Of a stretch of 64,000 nt of DNA, positions 44,851 to 53,096 are shown in pieces. Position 1 is the stretch's first letter; each line of letters begins with the position of its first letter. The stretch spans positions 7,378,001 through 7,442,000 of the forward strand of contig NZ_PJMX01000001.1 of the NCBI RefSeq assembly GCF_002846415.1, read 5' to 3'. The stretch is from Streptomyces sp. TLI_146. GTDB lineage: Bacteria; Actinomycetota; Actinomycetes; Streptomycetales; Streptomycetaceae. The notes beneath the pieces are model-generated. The model had not been told where the DNA came from and did no database searches. It worked only from the letters and a program-made list of their open reading frames with translations. The position numbers and the translations under genes were made by a program.

Positions 44851-46077
44851 TCAGTTCCTCAGGCGGCGGCCCGTCTCGGCCCGGCAGGACCGGTCCAGCG
44901 CCTCGTACAGATGGTCCAGATCGGCCCGGGTGAGCACGGCGGGCGGGGCGAGGCGCAGGACGTGCGGGGCCCCGGGCGCCCTGCCGGTGATCACGCCGTG
45001 CCCCACCAGCTCGATGAGCAGCCCGGCCGCCGCGTCCGGGCCGGTGAACTCGATGCCGAGGAGCAGCCCCCGCCCGCGCACCTCGCGCACCGCCGGGCCG
45101 TAGTGCCCGCGTACGATCCGGCCGGTCACCCGCAGGATCTCCGCGCCGAGCACCCGGGCCCGCCCGACCAGGTTGTCCTCGCGCAGCGCCGCGACGGCCC
45201 CGCGCGCGGCCGCCATCGCCAGCGGCGCGCCGGAGCAGGGGTACGGGTCGGCGTACGGGGCGTGGTCGAACGCGGCGGACACCCCGGCCGTCGCCACCAC
45301 CGCCGCCAGCGGGACCACCCCGGCGCCCAGCGCCCCGCCGACCAGGAGCAGATCCGGCGCGACCTCCTCGCCGCCCGCGCCCCACCAGGCCCCGAGCCGC
45401 CCGAGCCCCGTCGCGGTCTCGTCCAGGGCGAGGAGCGCCCCGTACTCCCGGCACAGCGCGGCGACGCCCCGCAGGAAGCCGGACGGCGGCAGCACCACCC
45501 CCGCACCGCCCTGGACGGGCTCGACGAGGACACAGGCCCGCCCGGGCACCCCCGCGAGCATCCGCCGCAGCGCGGCCGCGTCTCCGTACGGGACCACGGA
45601 GGCGCCCGCAGGTATCAACTCTTCGAGATATGCCTCGTGCTGACTGCCTGTCATTGAGACGAGCCGGGTCCGGCCCCGGGCGCGGGCCATACGGGCCGCG
45701 AGGGTCAGGGCCTGGACAGGCGAGCCTGTGAAGTGGACCCGTTCCAGGCCCGGCGGGGCGACCGAGAGGAGTGCGTCGGCGGCGAGCGCGGACTGCGGCT
45801 CAGGGAAGAGGCCGCTCGCCACCGGCCGGCGCTCCAACTGCTCGCGGACGTGGCGCAGTACGGTCGGATGGCGTGCCCCGGTCAGCGGGATGCCGAGGCC
45901 GCCACAGTCCAGGAACCGGCCGCCCGCGTCGGTGGTGATCCAGGCGCCCTGGGAGGCCACCTCGACCTGGCCGCCGAGGAGTTCGCCGAGGGCGCGCCCC
46001 TCGCCCGTCCGGGAGCGGTACAGCCTGCGCAGTGCCTCGCGGCCGGTCCGCTGCCGGACGACCGCCGCGACCGTCAT
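44851..46077 (-). CDS. Class III aminotransferase homologue lacking the PLP lysine
   Basis: A 408-residue protein that aligns by eye along the whole class III aminotransferase fold: LVEPVQGGAGVVLPP, ALDETATGLGRLG (pyridine-contacting Asp kept), PDLLLVGGALGAGVVPLAA and GRGLLLGIEF. In active members the PDxxxxxK segment supplies the Schiff-base Lys; here the aligned residue is Gly248 (codon 45334-45336, minus strand). It is therefore probably not a conventional transaminase; it could bind PLP non-covalently or be a scaffold. It is convergent with the SGNH-like gene and divergent from the DUF2156 gene, sharing the SARP box B interval. Confidence 0.8.
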   Translation of the reverse strand: MTVAAVVRQRTGREALRRLYRSRTGEGRALGELLGGQVEVASQGAWITTDAGGRFLDCGGLGIPLTGARHPTVLRHVREQLERRPVASGLFPEPQSALAADALLSVAPPGLERVHFTGSPVQALTLAARMARARGRTRLVSMTGSQHEAYLEELIPAGASVVPYGDAAALRRMLAGVPGRACVLVEPVQGGAGVVLPPSGFLRGVAALCREYGALLALDETATGLGRLGAWWGAGGEEVAPDLLLVGGALGAGVVPLAAVVATAGVSAAFDHAPYADPYPCSGAPLAMAAARGAVAALREDNLVGRARVLGAEILRVTGRIVRGHYGPAVREVRGRGLLLGIEFTGPDAAAGLLIELVGHGVITGRAPGAPHVLRLAPPAVLTRADLDHLYEALDRSCRAETGRRLRN

Positions 46078-46128
46078 CTCCCGGTTCGCCCCCTCTCCCG
46101 AAGAACACCGGAAAACTGCCACCGCCCG

Positions 46129-46157
46129 CTGAGATGAATCTGAGACGCGACTGAGAC
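46129..46157 (+). repeat. Three CTGAGA(C/T) heptamers in 11-bp phase (candidate SARP box B)
   Basis: CTGAGAT (46129-46135), CTGAGAC (46140-46146) and CTGAGAC (46151-46157) are four bases apart, the same unit and spacing as at 43974-44002. They point toward the DUF2156 gene, whose ATG is 60 bases downstream. The lysine-less aminotransferase starts 51 bases to the left on the other strand. Confidence 0.7.
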
Positions 46158-46217
46158 GGGTGTGTCAGGGAATTGGGGCCCGCGGCTGCGACGATGCTCA
46201 TGACAGGGGGGAATGTC

Positions 46218-47141
46218 ATGAGTATCGATACCTTCGCCGTTGACGGCGGCGACACGGTTTTCGGGGCGTTACGGGCCCACGGAGAGAATCCCAGCGCGTT
46301 CCTCGCGATGAACGAGGGAAAAGAGTACTTCACTGTTGCGGGCAGGCCCGGAGTGATCCCTTATCGGGATACCGGCGGCCAGCTGCGTCAATCCGCCGGA
46401 GTGATCGCTCCCCACGACGGCCAGGAGCCGTTGCTGCGCGCCTTCATTCAATTCGCCGCGGAACGCCGCCGCAAAGTGGTCGCCACCCGGCTGCGGCGCC
46501 CGGAGGCCCAGCTTTTCGCGCGCTGCGGCTTCACGGTGAACCAGGCGGGCTCGTCCTATTCGGTCTATCTGCCGGAATTCCACCTCGGCGGCCCGCGCCT
46601 GGCCGACCTGCGCCTCGCGGTGTCCCGGGCGTGGCTGGCGGGGCTGCGAGCGGCCGAAGCGGCGGACGGGGACAACGCGGCCCGGCGGGGGGAAGTGGCC
46701 GACGGGCGGCGGGTGTTCGAGGGCCGGATCGGGGACGAGGTCGTCGCGTCCGTCACGTATCTGCCGGTCTTCGGCACCCGCCCGGGGTGGCTGCACCACA
46801 CCGCGCACCGGGCGCCGGGCGCGCCCCAGGGCGCCCTGGAAGCGGTCGGCCTGGAGGCGGTACGGGTCTTCGCGGCCGAGGAGGCGCAGTGGCTGCACCT
46901 CGGGTTCACCCCGTTCGCCGGACTCGGCGCGCAGTACGAGCTGGGGTCCGCCAGTGTGCTGGCGGCGCGGCTGCTGCGGCTGGCCGCCGAGCGCGGCGAG
47001 TGGCGGCACACGGCGGCCGGGCGGCTCGCCCACCAGCGCATCTGGGATCCGCATCTGGTGCAGCCCGGCTATCTGGCCTGGCAGGGCCGGGCGGCCGCCG
47101 GGGCGCTCGGCGAGCTGCTGAGGCTCGCCAAGTCGCCCTGA
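46218..47141 (+). CDS. DUF2156 (MprF-C-like GNAT) protein with a TTA codon
   Basis: A 307-residue soluble protein like the C-terminal aminoacyltransferase domain of MprF/LysX (DUF2156): VIPYRDTGGQLRQSAG, LLRAFIQFAAERRRKVVA, LFARCGFTVNQAGSSYSVYL. Such domains move an amino acid from aminoacyl-tRNA or act as GNAT-like transferases; there are no membrane helices here. Codon 18 (46269-46271) is TTA, so translation should need the bldA leucyl-tRNA. GGGGGA precedes ATG 46218. SARP-type repeats lie 60 bases upstream. Confidence 0.82.
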   Translation: MSIDTFAVDGGDTVFGALRAHGENPSAFLAMNEGKEYFTVAGRPGVIPYRDTGGQLRQSAGVIAPHDGQEPLLRAFIQFAAERRRKVVATRLRRPEAQLFARCGFTVNQAGSSYSVYLPEFHLGGPRLADLRLAVSRAWLAGLRAAEAADGDNAARRGEVADGRRVFEGRIGDEVVASVTYLPVFGTRPGWLHHTAHRAPGAPQGALEAVGLEAVRVFAAEEAQWLHLGFTPFAGLGAQYELGSASVLAARLLRLAAERGEWRHTAAGRLAHQRIWDPHLVQPGYLAWQGRAAAGALGELLRLAKSP

Positions 47142-47162
47142 CGGACGCCCGGGTGGCAGAGA

Positions 47163-47924
47163 TCAGAGGGCGACCGGCTCTCTGCGCAGGATGTCCTGGA
47201 AGCGGGCGCGCAGGGCGTCCCCGGGCTCCAGGCCGAGGTGGTGCGAGAGCCGCTGCCGGGTGCGGTGGTAGGCGTCGAGTGCCTCGGCCTGGCGCCCCGA
47301 CCGGTACAGCGCGGTGATGAGCTGCTCGCAGAACCGTTCGCGCAGCGGGTACTGGGCGTGCAGCTGCTGGAGTTCGGTGATCACCTCGCGGTGCCTGCCG
47401 AGGTCGAGCTCGGCGTCGAAGAGGTGCTCGTACGCCATCAGCCGCACCTCGGTGAGCCGGGTGTAGGCGAGCCGGCTGATCATGCCCTGGCCGGTGTCGA
47501 GGAGCGCGGGTCCGCGCCACAGGGCCAGGGCCTCGGTGAGCAGCCGGACCACGCGCTCCGGCGACGCCCGGCGCGCGGCCGTGGCCTGCCGCACCAGGGT
47601 GGTGAACAGCGAGGCGTCGACGTCCCGTTCGGGCAGCGACAGCGCATAGCCGAAGCTGGACGTCTGGATGAGGCCGCGCAGCCCGTCGCGCCCCGTGCGG
47701 GACTCGATGATGCGGCGCAGCCGGGCGACATGGCCCTGGAGCGAGTTCTCCGCGTTGCGCGGGAGTTCCTCACCCCACAGCTCGTCGATGAGATCGTGGC
47801 GTGAGACGGGCCGGTTGGGCGACAGGGCCAGTGCGGCCACGATCGCCCTGAGCTTCTCGCCGGGAATCCGGAAGGTGAGATGGCCGTCGGTGATTTCCAA
47901 AGATCCGAGCAGGCGAACTTTCAA
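47163..47924 (-). CDS. SARP-family transcriptional activator
   Basis: A 253-residue small SARP: an N-terminal OmpR-type winged helix (residues 1-~95; FRIPGEKLRAIVAALALSPN, LIDELWGEELPRNAENSLQG) and a bacterial transcriptional activation domain (~100-253; ending LSHHLGLEPGDALRARF). SARPs bind 11-bp-phased heptamers upstream of biosynthetic promoters; two such sets lie nearby. The TTG start at 47924 has GGGGGAAG upstream. It converges with the DUF2156 gene. No TTA codon was noticed. Confidence 0.92.
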   Translation of the reverse strand: MKVRLLGSLEITDGHLTFRIPGEKLRAIVAALALSPNRPVSRHDLIDELWGEELPRNAENSLQGHVARLRRIIESRTGRDGLRGLIQTSSFGYALSLPERDVDASLFTTLVRQATAARRASPERVVRLLTEALALWRGPALLDTGQGMISRLAYTRLTEVRLMAYEHLFDAELDLGRHREVITELQQLHAQYPLRERFCEQLITALYRSGRQAEALDAYHRTRQRLSHHLGLEPGDALRARFQDILRREPVAL

Positions 47925-48156
47925 CGTGCTTCCCCCGTGCTTCGTGCTGAATCCTGCGACTCCGCCGACGCCAGATCGGGATCTTCCGGCAGCGCCGGTG
48001 GATTTCGATGATCACCGCTCGAAGAGCGGTGATCTTACCCCGTAACGAACATGAATGAAGAGTATTTGTCGCTTCTGACACGGTCAACGCAATTGAAAGT
48101 CGAGTGACCCACTGTGAGGGGGCTCACGCGGGAGCGCGCCCACGGCTCGGCGCGAT

Positions 48157-49050
48157 TCAGCCGACGAGCCGGAGCGCGGTCCGCGACCGCCCCACGCTCA
48201 CCGTCTGACCCCACGTCAACTCCAGTGCGTCCGACTCGATTCCGTCGCCGAAGGCGACGAGCCGGTCCGACTCCACCGTCAGGCGCAGCCGCTCCGCGCT
48301 CTCCAGCACCCCTTCCACCAGGCTCGTTCCGGTGGTGGGCGAGGGCCAGGCCTCGCGTACGAACCAGATCAGCCGGGGGTCGGCCGGGGCCGGCAGCGCG
48401 AGGTTGCTGCCGCGCTGCTGCCACAGCGAGCGCAGCCAGCCGGTCGACCCGGTCCCGGTGCCCACGAGCAGACCGGAGGAGGCCTGGGGCTCGGGGGTGG
48501 TGGCCGGGTCGTCGGGGCCCAGGCGGTAGCGGGCCGTCTGGTGGCCCGGCGGGCCGAGGTAGATCTCGTTCAGCGCCAGCAGCCGCTGGGTGTCGTCCGC
48601 GACCGCCTCCACCATGGTGAGCTCGTCGGCGCGGGCCGTGGCGGCGCACGGCAGCAACGCGCCCGCGTCGGACGGGCGGTGGCGCACCAGCACGCCCGGG
48701 TTGCGGCCCGGGTCGGTGTCGATGCCGACCACGGGCTGCCCCGAGAGGTACTTGGCCGTGTTGGCGACCAGGCCGTCCTGCCCGACGACCACGACCACGT
48801 CCTGTGGCGCGAACAGGAACCGGTCCAGATCGGCGCGCTCCACCCGCGACTGCCGCCACTGGAGCGGCACGGCCGCCGCCACCTCGGCGAGCGCCCGCCG
48901 GGTGCGGTGGTGGCGCTCGGCCACCTCGTCGAGCGAGCGCCCGCGCGAGGCGAGGAAGAACGCGGCCTGGCCGTGGGTGCCGTGCCGGGCCAGCAACTCC
49001 TCGTACTCCGTGGTGCGGTGGACGAGCACCGCGCGCGGCGCGAGGCTCAC
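48157..49050 (-). CDS. NAD-kinase-superfamily protein
   Basis: A 297-residue protein with the NAD kinase/sphingosine kinase fold. VVVGQDGLVANTAKYL takes the place of the GGDG motif, followed by VVGIDTDPGRNPGVL, the ALNEIYLG NE motif and GTGTGSTGWLRSL. These match the active-site order of NadK, but the GQDG variant and length suggest a divergent substrate. The GTG start overlaps the SPFH stop (GTGA), so the two form an operon. The genome should carry a standard NadK elsewhere. Confidence 0.8.
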   Translation of the reverse strand: MSLAPRAVLVHRTTEYEELLARHGTHGQAAFFLASRGRSLDEVAERHHRTRRALAEVAAAVPLQWRQSRVERADLDRFLFAPQDVVVVVGQDGLVANTAKYLSGQPVVGIDTDPGRNPGVLVRHRPSDAGALLPCAATARADELTMVEAVADDTQRLLALNEIYLGPPGHQTARYRLGPDDPATTPEPQASSGLLVGTGTGSTGWLRSLWQQRGSNLALPAPADPRLIWFVREAWPSPTTGTSLVEGVLESAERLRLTVESDRLVAFGDGIESDALELTWGQTVSVGRSRTALRLVG

Positions 49051-50057
49051 CGCTCCTCCCCGGCCGGGCGGGCCAGCTTGGCGAGCAGCCCGGTGAGCAC
49101 GTCGGGGGAGAGGGTGAGGCTGTCGATCCGGGGCAGGTTCTCGGCGAGCCGGGTCGCGGTGAGGGCGTGGAGCGTCGCCGTGTCGGCGTCCGCGTGTACC
49201 CGCAGCCAGGCCGCCTGCGCCTCGGCGCGGGCCTCGCCGGTGGTGCGGGCCGCTTCCGCCTCGGCCTGCGCGAGCCGGACCGTACGGGCGGCCTCGGCCT
49301 CGGCGCGTACACCGTCGGCGGCCGCGTTCTCCTCGGCCTCGCGGCGGGCGTTGGTGCCGCGCTGCTCGACCAACTGCTCTTCCCTGCGGGCGAGTTCGAC
49401 CTTGCTGGCGAGCTCGTTCTCGGCGATGGTGCGCTCGCGCTCGACGGCCACCGCACGGCGCTCGTACGTCGCCCGGTCGGCCTCCTGCTGGATCTGCTCG
49501 CGGGCGGGGGTGCGCAGCGCCCGCTCCACCTCCGGCTCGGGGCGGATGGCGACCACCCGGACCGCCACCACCTCGATGCCGGTGGCGGGCAGCCGGGGCT
49601 CGGCCGCCAGCCCGGCCGAGATCCGCTCGCGCACCGACGCCACCCCGTCGACGAGGGCGGCCGCCAGCGGGGTGCGGGCGAGCACGTCGAGCGCGTGCTG
49701 CTGGGCGGTCTCGGTGAGCAGCGTGGACAGCTGCTCCAGCGGGGCGCCGCGCCACACACCGCTGTCCGGGTCGATCGAGAAGTCGAGCCGGGCGGCGGCG
49801 ACGGCCGGGTCGCTGACCCGGTAGGTGACGGTGGCCTGCACGGTCACGTCCTGGAAGTCGGACGTCCTGGCGTGGAAGGCCATCGCCAGCTCCCGGTCGT
49901 CGACCGGCACTTCGGAGAGGGCGGCGGACAGCGGCCGGAACCAGAAGCTGAGCCCGGGGCCGTCGTGGACGAGCCGGCCGCGCTTGTGGTGGCGGATGTA
50001 GGCGGTGGGCGCGGAGCGCGCGTGCCGCCAGCCGAACCGGCGGTTGATGTCGGCCAT
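49047..50057 (-). CDS. SPFH/band-7-domain protein
   Basis: A 336-residue prohibitin/flotillin-type protein. Residues ~45-190 form the SPFH domain (TVQATVTYRVSDP, LARTPLAAALVDGVASVRERI); residues ~190-290 are a charged coiled-coil (EQIQQEADRATYERRAVAVE and on). Unlike most flotillins, no N-terminal membrane hairpin is evident, so membrane contact may be peripheral. AAGGGGG precedes ATG 50057. The GTGA overlap with the NAD-kinase-like gene implies a shared task. Confidence 0.87.
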   Translation of the reverse strand: MADINRRFGWRHARSAPTAYIRHHKRGRLVHDGPGLSFWFRPLSAALSEVPVDDRELAMAFHARTSDFQDVTVQATVTYRVSDPAVAAARLDFSIDPDSGVWRGAPLEQLSTLLTETAQQHALDVLARTPLAAALVDGVASVRERISAGLAAEPRLPATGIEVVAVRVVAIRPEPEVERALRTPAREQIQQEADRATYERRAVAVERERTIAENELASKVELARREEQLVEQRGTNARREAEENAAADGVRAEAEAARTVRLAQAEAEAARTTGEARAEAQAAWLRVHADADTATLHALTATRLAENLPRIDSLTLSPDVLTGLLAKLARPAGEER

Positions 50058-50074
50058 GGTGGGACCCCCTTTGT

Positions 50075-50126
50075 TTTCGTCATGGCGACGATATGGGGTC
50101 TCCTCGATATCGTCAAGATGACGAAA
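50075..50126. promoter_or_regulatory. Large nested inverted repeat upstream of the SPFH operon
   Basis: TTTCGTCAT ggc GACGATAT (50075-50094) mirrors ATATCGTC aag ATGACGAAA (50107-50126) across 12 bases; 17 of 20 positions pair. Each half also holds a shorter GTCA/TGAC-type palindrome. It lies 18 bases before the SPFH start and could hold two dimers of a repressor. Confidence 0.65.
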
Positions 50127-50320
50127 TGAAGGTCTCGGGGCCCATGGCTTTACCCGTCCGGTATCCGCGAAGCCGTTGACATGTACCGGCCGCGTCGTGA
50201 ATCTTGATGCTCGAAACTGCACGGTTCCAAGCATGAATGCGCACGCACTGCCCCCTCATTGTTCGGAAGTGGCTTCGGAACCAGCTTCGGAAGCGGCTCG
50301 GTACGAACGGAGAACACTCC

Positions 50321-52981
50321 TTGCGGAACCTTCGACACCGCCGGGGGAGAGTGGCCGCCGCCGTGCTCGCGGCGGCCGCCCTCACCCTCACCGCGCTCAC
50401 GGTCCCGGCCGCCTCGGCGGCCGACGCCGCCCCGCCCTCCGGCACCCTCGACGGCACCTCCAAGAGCGTCACCTGGCAGAGCCCGGTCTACCCCAAGGGC
50501 ACGGTCGGCTCGCCCGACAAGTGCGGCACCCCGGCCGATGACCCCTCCAACGCGGTCTGCGCCCGCTTCGACCTGACGGTGAACCCGCCGGCGGGCGAGT
50601 GGGACGACAACCCCGAGGGTGGCGTCCCTGTCTCCATCCAGTGGGAGAGGCCCACCGACGACTTCGACCTCTACATCTACGACTCGGCGGGCAAGAAGGT
50701 CGCCGAGAGCGCCGGGACCGCCGACCCCGAGGCGACGGTCATCCCCAAGGCGTCGGGCACGTACCACGTGGTCGTCGTCCCCTACGACGTGCACGACAAC
50801 TCCTTCACGGGCAAGGCCTATCTGCCCGAGGCGAGCGACGCCGGGAACCTCACCGGCTTCACCGGCGGACACGGTACGTACGAGATCGCGGCGGGCCCGC
50901 TGAAGGCCCGCGCCGAGTTCTTCGAGGACGACACCCTGCGGCTGCAGGCCTCGCCCGACGGCGTCCTCGCGGACCCGCCGGGCAGCCGCATGATCCAGCA
51001 CCAGCCGAAGCCGCGGCGGGCGACCACGTCCTTCGACGCGGGTGCCTACTACGGGATCCGCGCCAAGGACACCGTCCTGCGCGTCTACAAGAAGCCCCTG
51101 CGGTTCGGGCTCTACAAGGCCGACAACCGCACCGCGATCTGGCAGGAGGCCGACCCGCTCCGCTGGACCACCGGCGGGCTGCGGCAGAGCCTGACGCGCG
51201 GCGCCGCCGAGCAGTTCTTCGGCGGTGGCGAGCAGAACGGCAGCTTCTCGCACCGCGACCAGGTGATGAACGTCGGCAACAACACCAACTGGAACGAGGG
51301 CGGCTACAACAACTCCCAGCCGTTCTACGTCTCCTCGGCCGGCTACGGCGTCTTCCGCAACACCTTCGCCCCGGGCGTCTACGACTTCGGCCCCCACGTC
51401 CGCACCGGCCAGCAGGAACGGCGCCTGGACGCCTACTACTTCACCGGTGACGTGAAGTCCGTGATCGGCAAGTACACCTCGCTGGTCGGCAAGCCGTTCA
51501 TGCCGCCTGTGTACGGGCTCGAACCAGGCGACTCCGACTGCTATCTGCACAACGCCAACCGGGGTGAGCGGCACACCCTGGACGCGCTGAAGGTCGCCGA
51601 CGGATACACGCAGAACCAGATGCCGCTCGGCTGGATGCTCGTCAACGACGGCTACGGCTGCGGCTACGAGAACCTCGCCGAGACCGGCCAGGGCCTCCAG
51701 GCGCACCACGCCCAGCTGGGCCTGTGGACCCAGGACGGCCTCGACAAGCTCGCCGACCAGGTCAAGGCGGGCCAGCGGGTCGCCAAGCTCGACGTGGCCT
51801 GGGTCGGCAACGGCTACGGCTTCGCCCTCAACGCCTGCGACCAGGCGAAGGCCGGCATCGAGGACAACAGCGACGCCCGCGGCTTCGTCTGGCTGCCGGT
51901 CTCCTGGGCGGGCGCCCAGCGCTGCGGCGTCCTGTGGAGCGGCGACCAGAAGCTGAGCTGGGACTACATCCGCTGGCAGATCCCCACCTACGCGGGCGCC
52001 ACGCTCTCCGGCATCGCCTACAACACCGGTGACGTGGGCAGCATCTTCGCCCACGACCCGAAGATGTACGCCCGCGACCTCCAGTGGAAGGCGTTCCTGC
52101 CCGCCATCATGACCATGGACGGCTGGTCGAGCGACCTCACCACGCACAAGCCGCACGACCAGCAGCCTTGGCTGGACGGCGAGCCGTACACGTCCATCAA
52201 CCGCAAGTACCTCCAGCTGAAGGAGCGGCTCATCCCGTACATGTACGGGCTCTCCAAGGACGCCACGAAGACCGGCGTCGGCGCGGTCCGCCCGCTGTCC
52301 CTGGAGTACCCGGACGACCCGAATACGCTGGGCCCGAACGCCAAGTACGAGTTCCTGGCGGGTCCGGACTTCCTGGTCGCCCCGGTCTACAGCGACACCG
52401 AGGTGCGCGACGGCATCTATCTGCCCAAGGGCACCTGGACCGACTACTGGACCGGGAAGACCTACCAGGGCCCGACCACCATCAACGGCTACAAGGCGCC
52501 GCTCGACACGCTTCCCCTGTTCGTGAAGGGCGGCTCGATCGTCCCGATGTGGCCCAAGGGCACGCTGTCCTGGCAGACCCGGGACAAGGGCGAACTCGAC
52601 TACGACATCTACCCGCAGGCGGGCAGGTCCGCGTACACGCTGTACGAGGACGACGGCGTGACCCGGCAGTTCGCCCAGGGCTTGTCGGCCACCCAGCGGG
52701 TCCAGGTGCTCTCGGCGGGCCGCGGCTCGGTCATCGAGGTCGGCCCCAGCGTGGGCAGTTACACGGGCAAGCCCGCCGCTCGCGCGTACCGCTTCACGGT
52801 GCACGCGAAGTCCGCGCCCGCGGCCGTCGCCGTGGGCGGCGACCGGCTGCACCGCTACGGCTCCGCGCAGGAGCTGGCGGCGGCCGGGTCGGGCTGGTTC
52901 CACGACGCCACGACCGGTGTGACGGAGGTCAAGACCGCCTCGGTCCCGACCGCGCACGGCTTCACGGTCACGCTCGGCTGA
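50321..52981 (+). CDS. Secreted GH31-family glycoside hydrolase
   Basis: An ~886-residue exported glycosidase or transglycosidase. The N-terminus RNLRHRRGRVAAAV with a hydrophobic stretch ending TVPAASAADA is a signal peptide (Sec or Tat). Residues ~55-180 form a beta-sandwich resembling pre-peptidase C-terminal domains. The GH31 module follows, with nucleophile Asp491 in KLDVAW and the distal LYEDDGVTR block. Substrate is an alpha-linked sugar chain. TTG 50321 is preferred (ACGGAGAA 7-14 bases upstream); an ATG at 50237 is in frame but lacks a ribosome-binding site and would lie upstream of three TTCGGAA repeats. A hairpin terminator follows. Confidence 0.87.
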   Translation: MRNLRHRRGRVAAAVLAAAALTLTALTVPAASAADAAPPSGTLDGTSKSVTWQSPVYPKGTVGSPDKCGTPADDPSNAVCARFDLTVNPPAGEWDDNPEGGVPVSIQWERPTDDFDLYIYDSAGKKVAESAGTADPEATVIPKASGTYHVVVVPYDVHDNSFTGKAYLPEASDAGNLTGFTGGHGTYEIAAGPLKARAEFFEDDTLRLQASPDGVLADPPGSRMIQHQPKPRRATTSFDAGAYYGIRAKDTVLRVYKKPLRFGLYKADNRTAIWQEADPLRWTTGGLRQSLTRGAAEQFFGGGEQNGSFSHRDQVMNVGNNTNWNEGGYNNSQPFYVSSAGYGVFRNTFAPGVYDFGPHVRTGQQERRLDAYYFTGDVKSVIGKYTSLVGKPFMPPVYGLEPGDSDCYLHNANRGERHTLDALKVADGYTQNQMPLGWMLVNDGYGCGYENLAETGQGLQAHHAQLGLWTQDGLDKLADQVKAGQRVAKLDVAWVGNGYGFALNACDQAKAGIEDNSDARGFVWLPVSWAGAQRCGVLWSGDQKLSWDYIRWQIPTYAGATLSGIAYNTGDVGSIFAHDPKMYARDLQWKAFLPAIMTMDGWSSDLTTHKPHDQQPWLDGEPYTSINRKYLQLKERLIPYMYGLSKDATKTGVGAVRPLSLEYPDDPNTLGPNAKYEFLAGPDFLVAPVYSDTEVRDGIYLPKGTWTDYWTGKTYQGPTTINGYKAPLDTLPLFVKGGSIVPMWPKGTLSWQTRDKGELDYDIYPQAGRSAYTLYEDDGVTRQFAQGLSATQRVQVLSAGRGSVIEVGPSVGSYTGKPAARAYRFTVHAKSAPAAVAVGGDRLHRYGSAQELAAAGSGWFHDATTGVTEVKTASVPTAHGFTVTLG

Positions 52982-52995
52982 CCGACGGGCAGCGG

Positions 52996-53024
52996 GGGCC
53001 GCACCGGAGTTGCCGGTGCGGCCC
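52996..53024 (+). terminator. Hairpin terminator after GH31 gene
   Basis: GGGCCGCACCGG pairs with CCGGTGCGGCCC around a 5-base loop, 15 bases after the stop, followed by TTCGTCGT. Confidence 0.75.
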
Positions 53025-53096
53025 TTCGTCGTCACGGCTTCGCCGTCGGGTGGGTGCGCGCGGCGACGGTTTGTGCGCTCTGAGGCTCCGGTGCGC

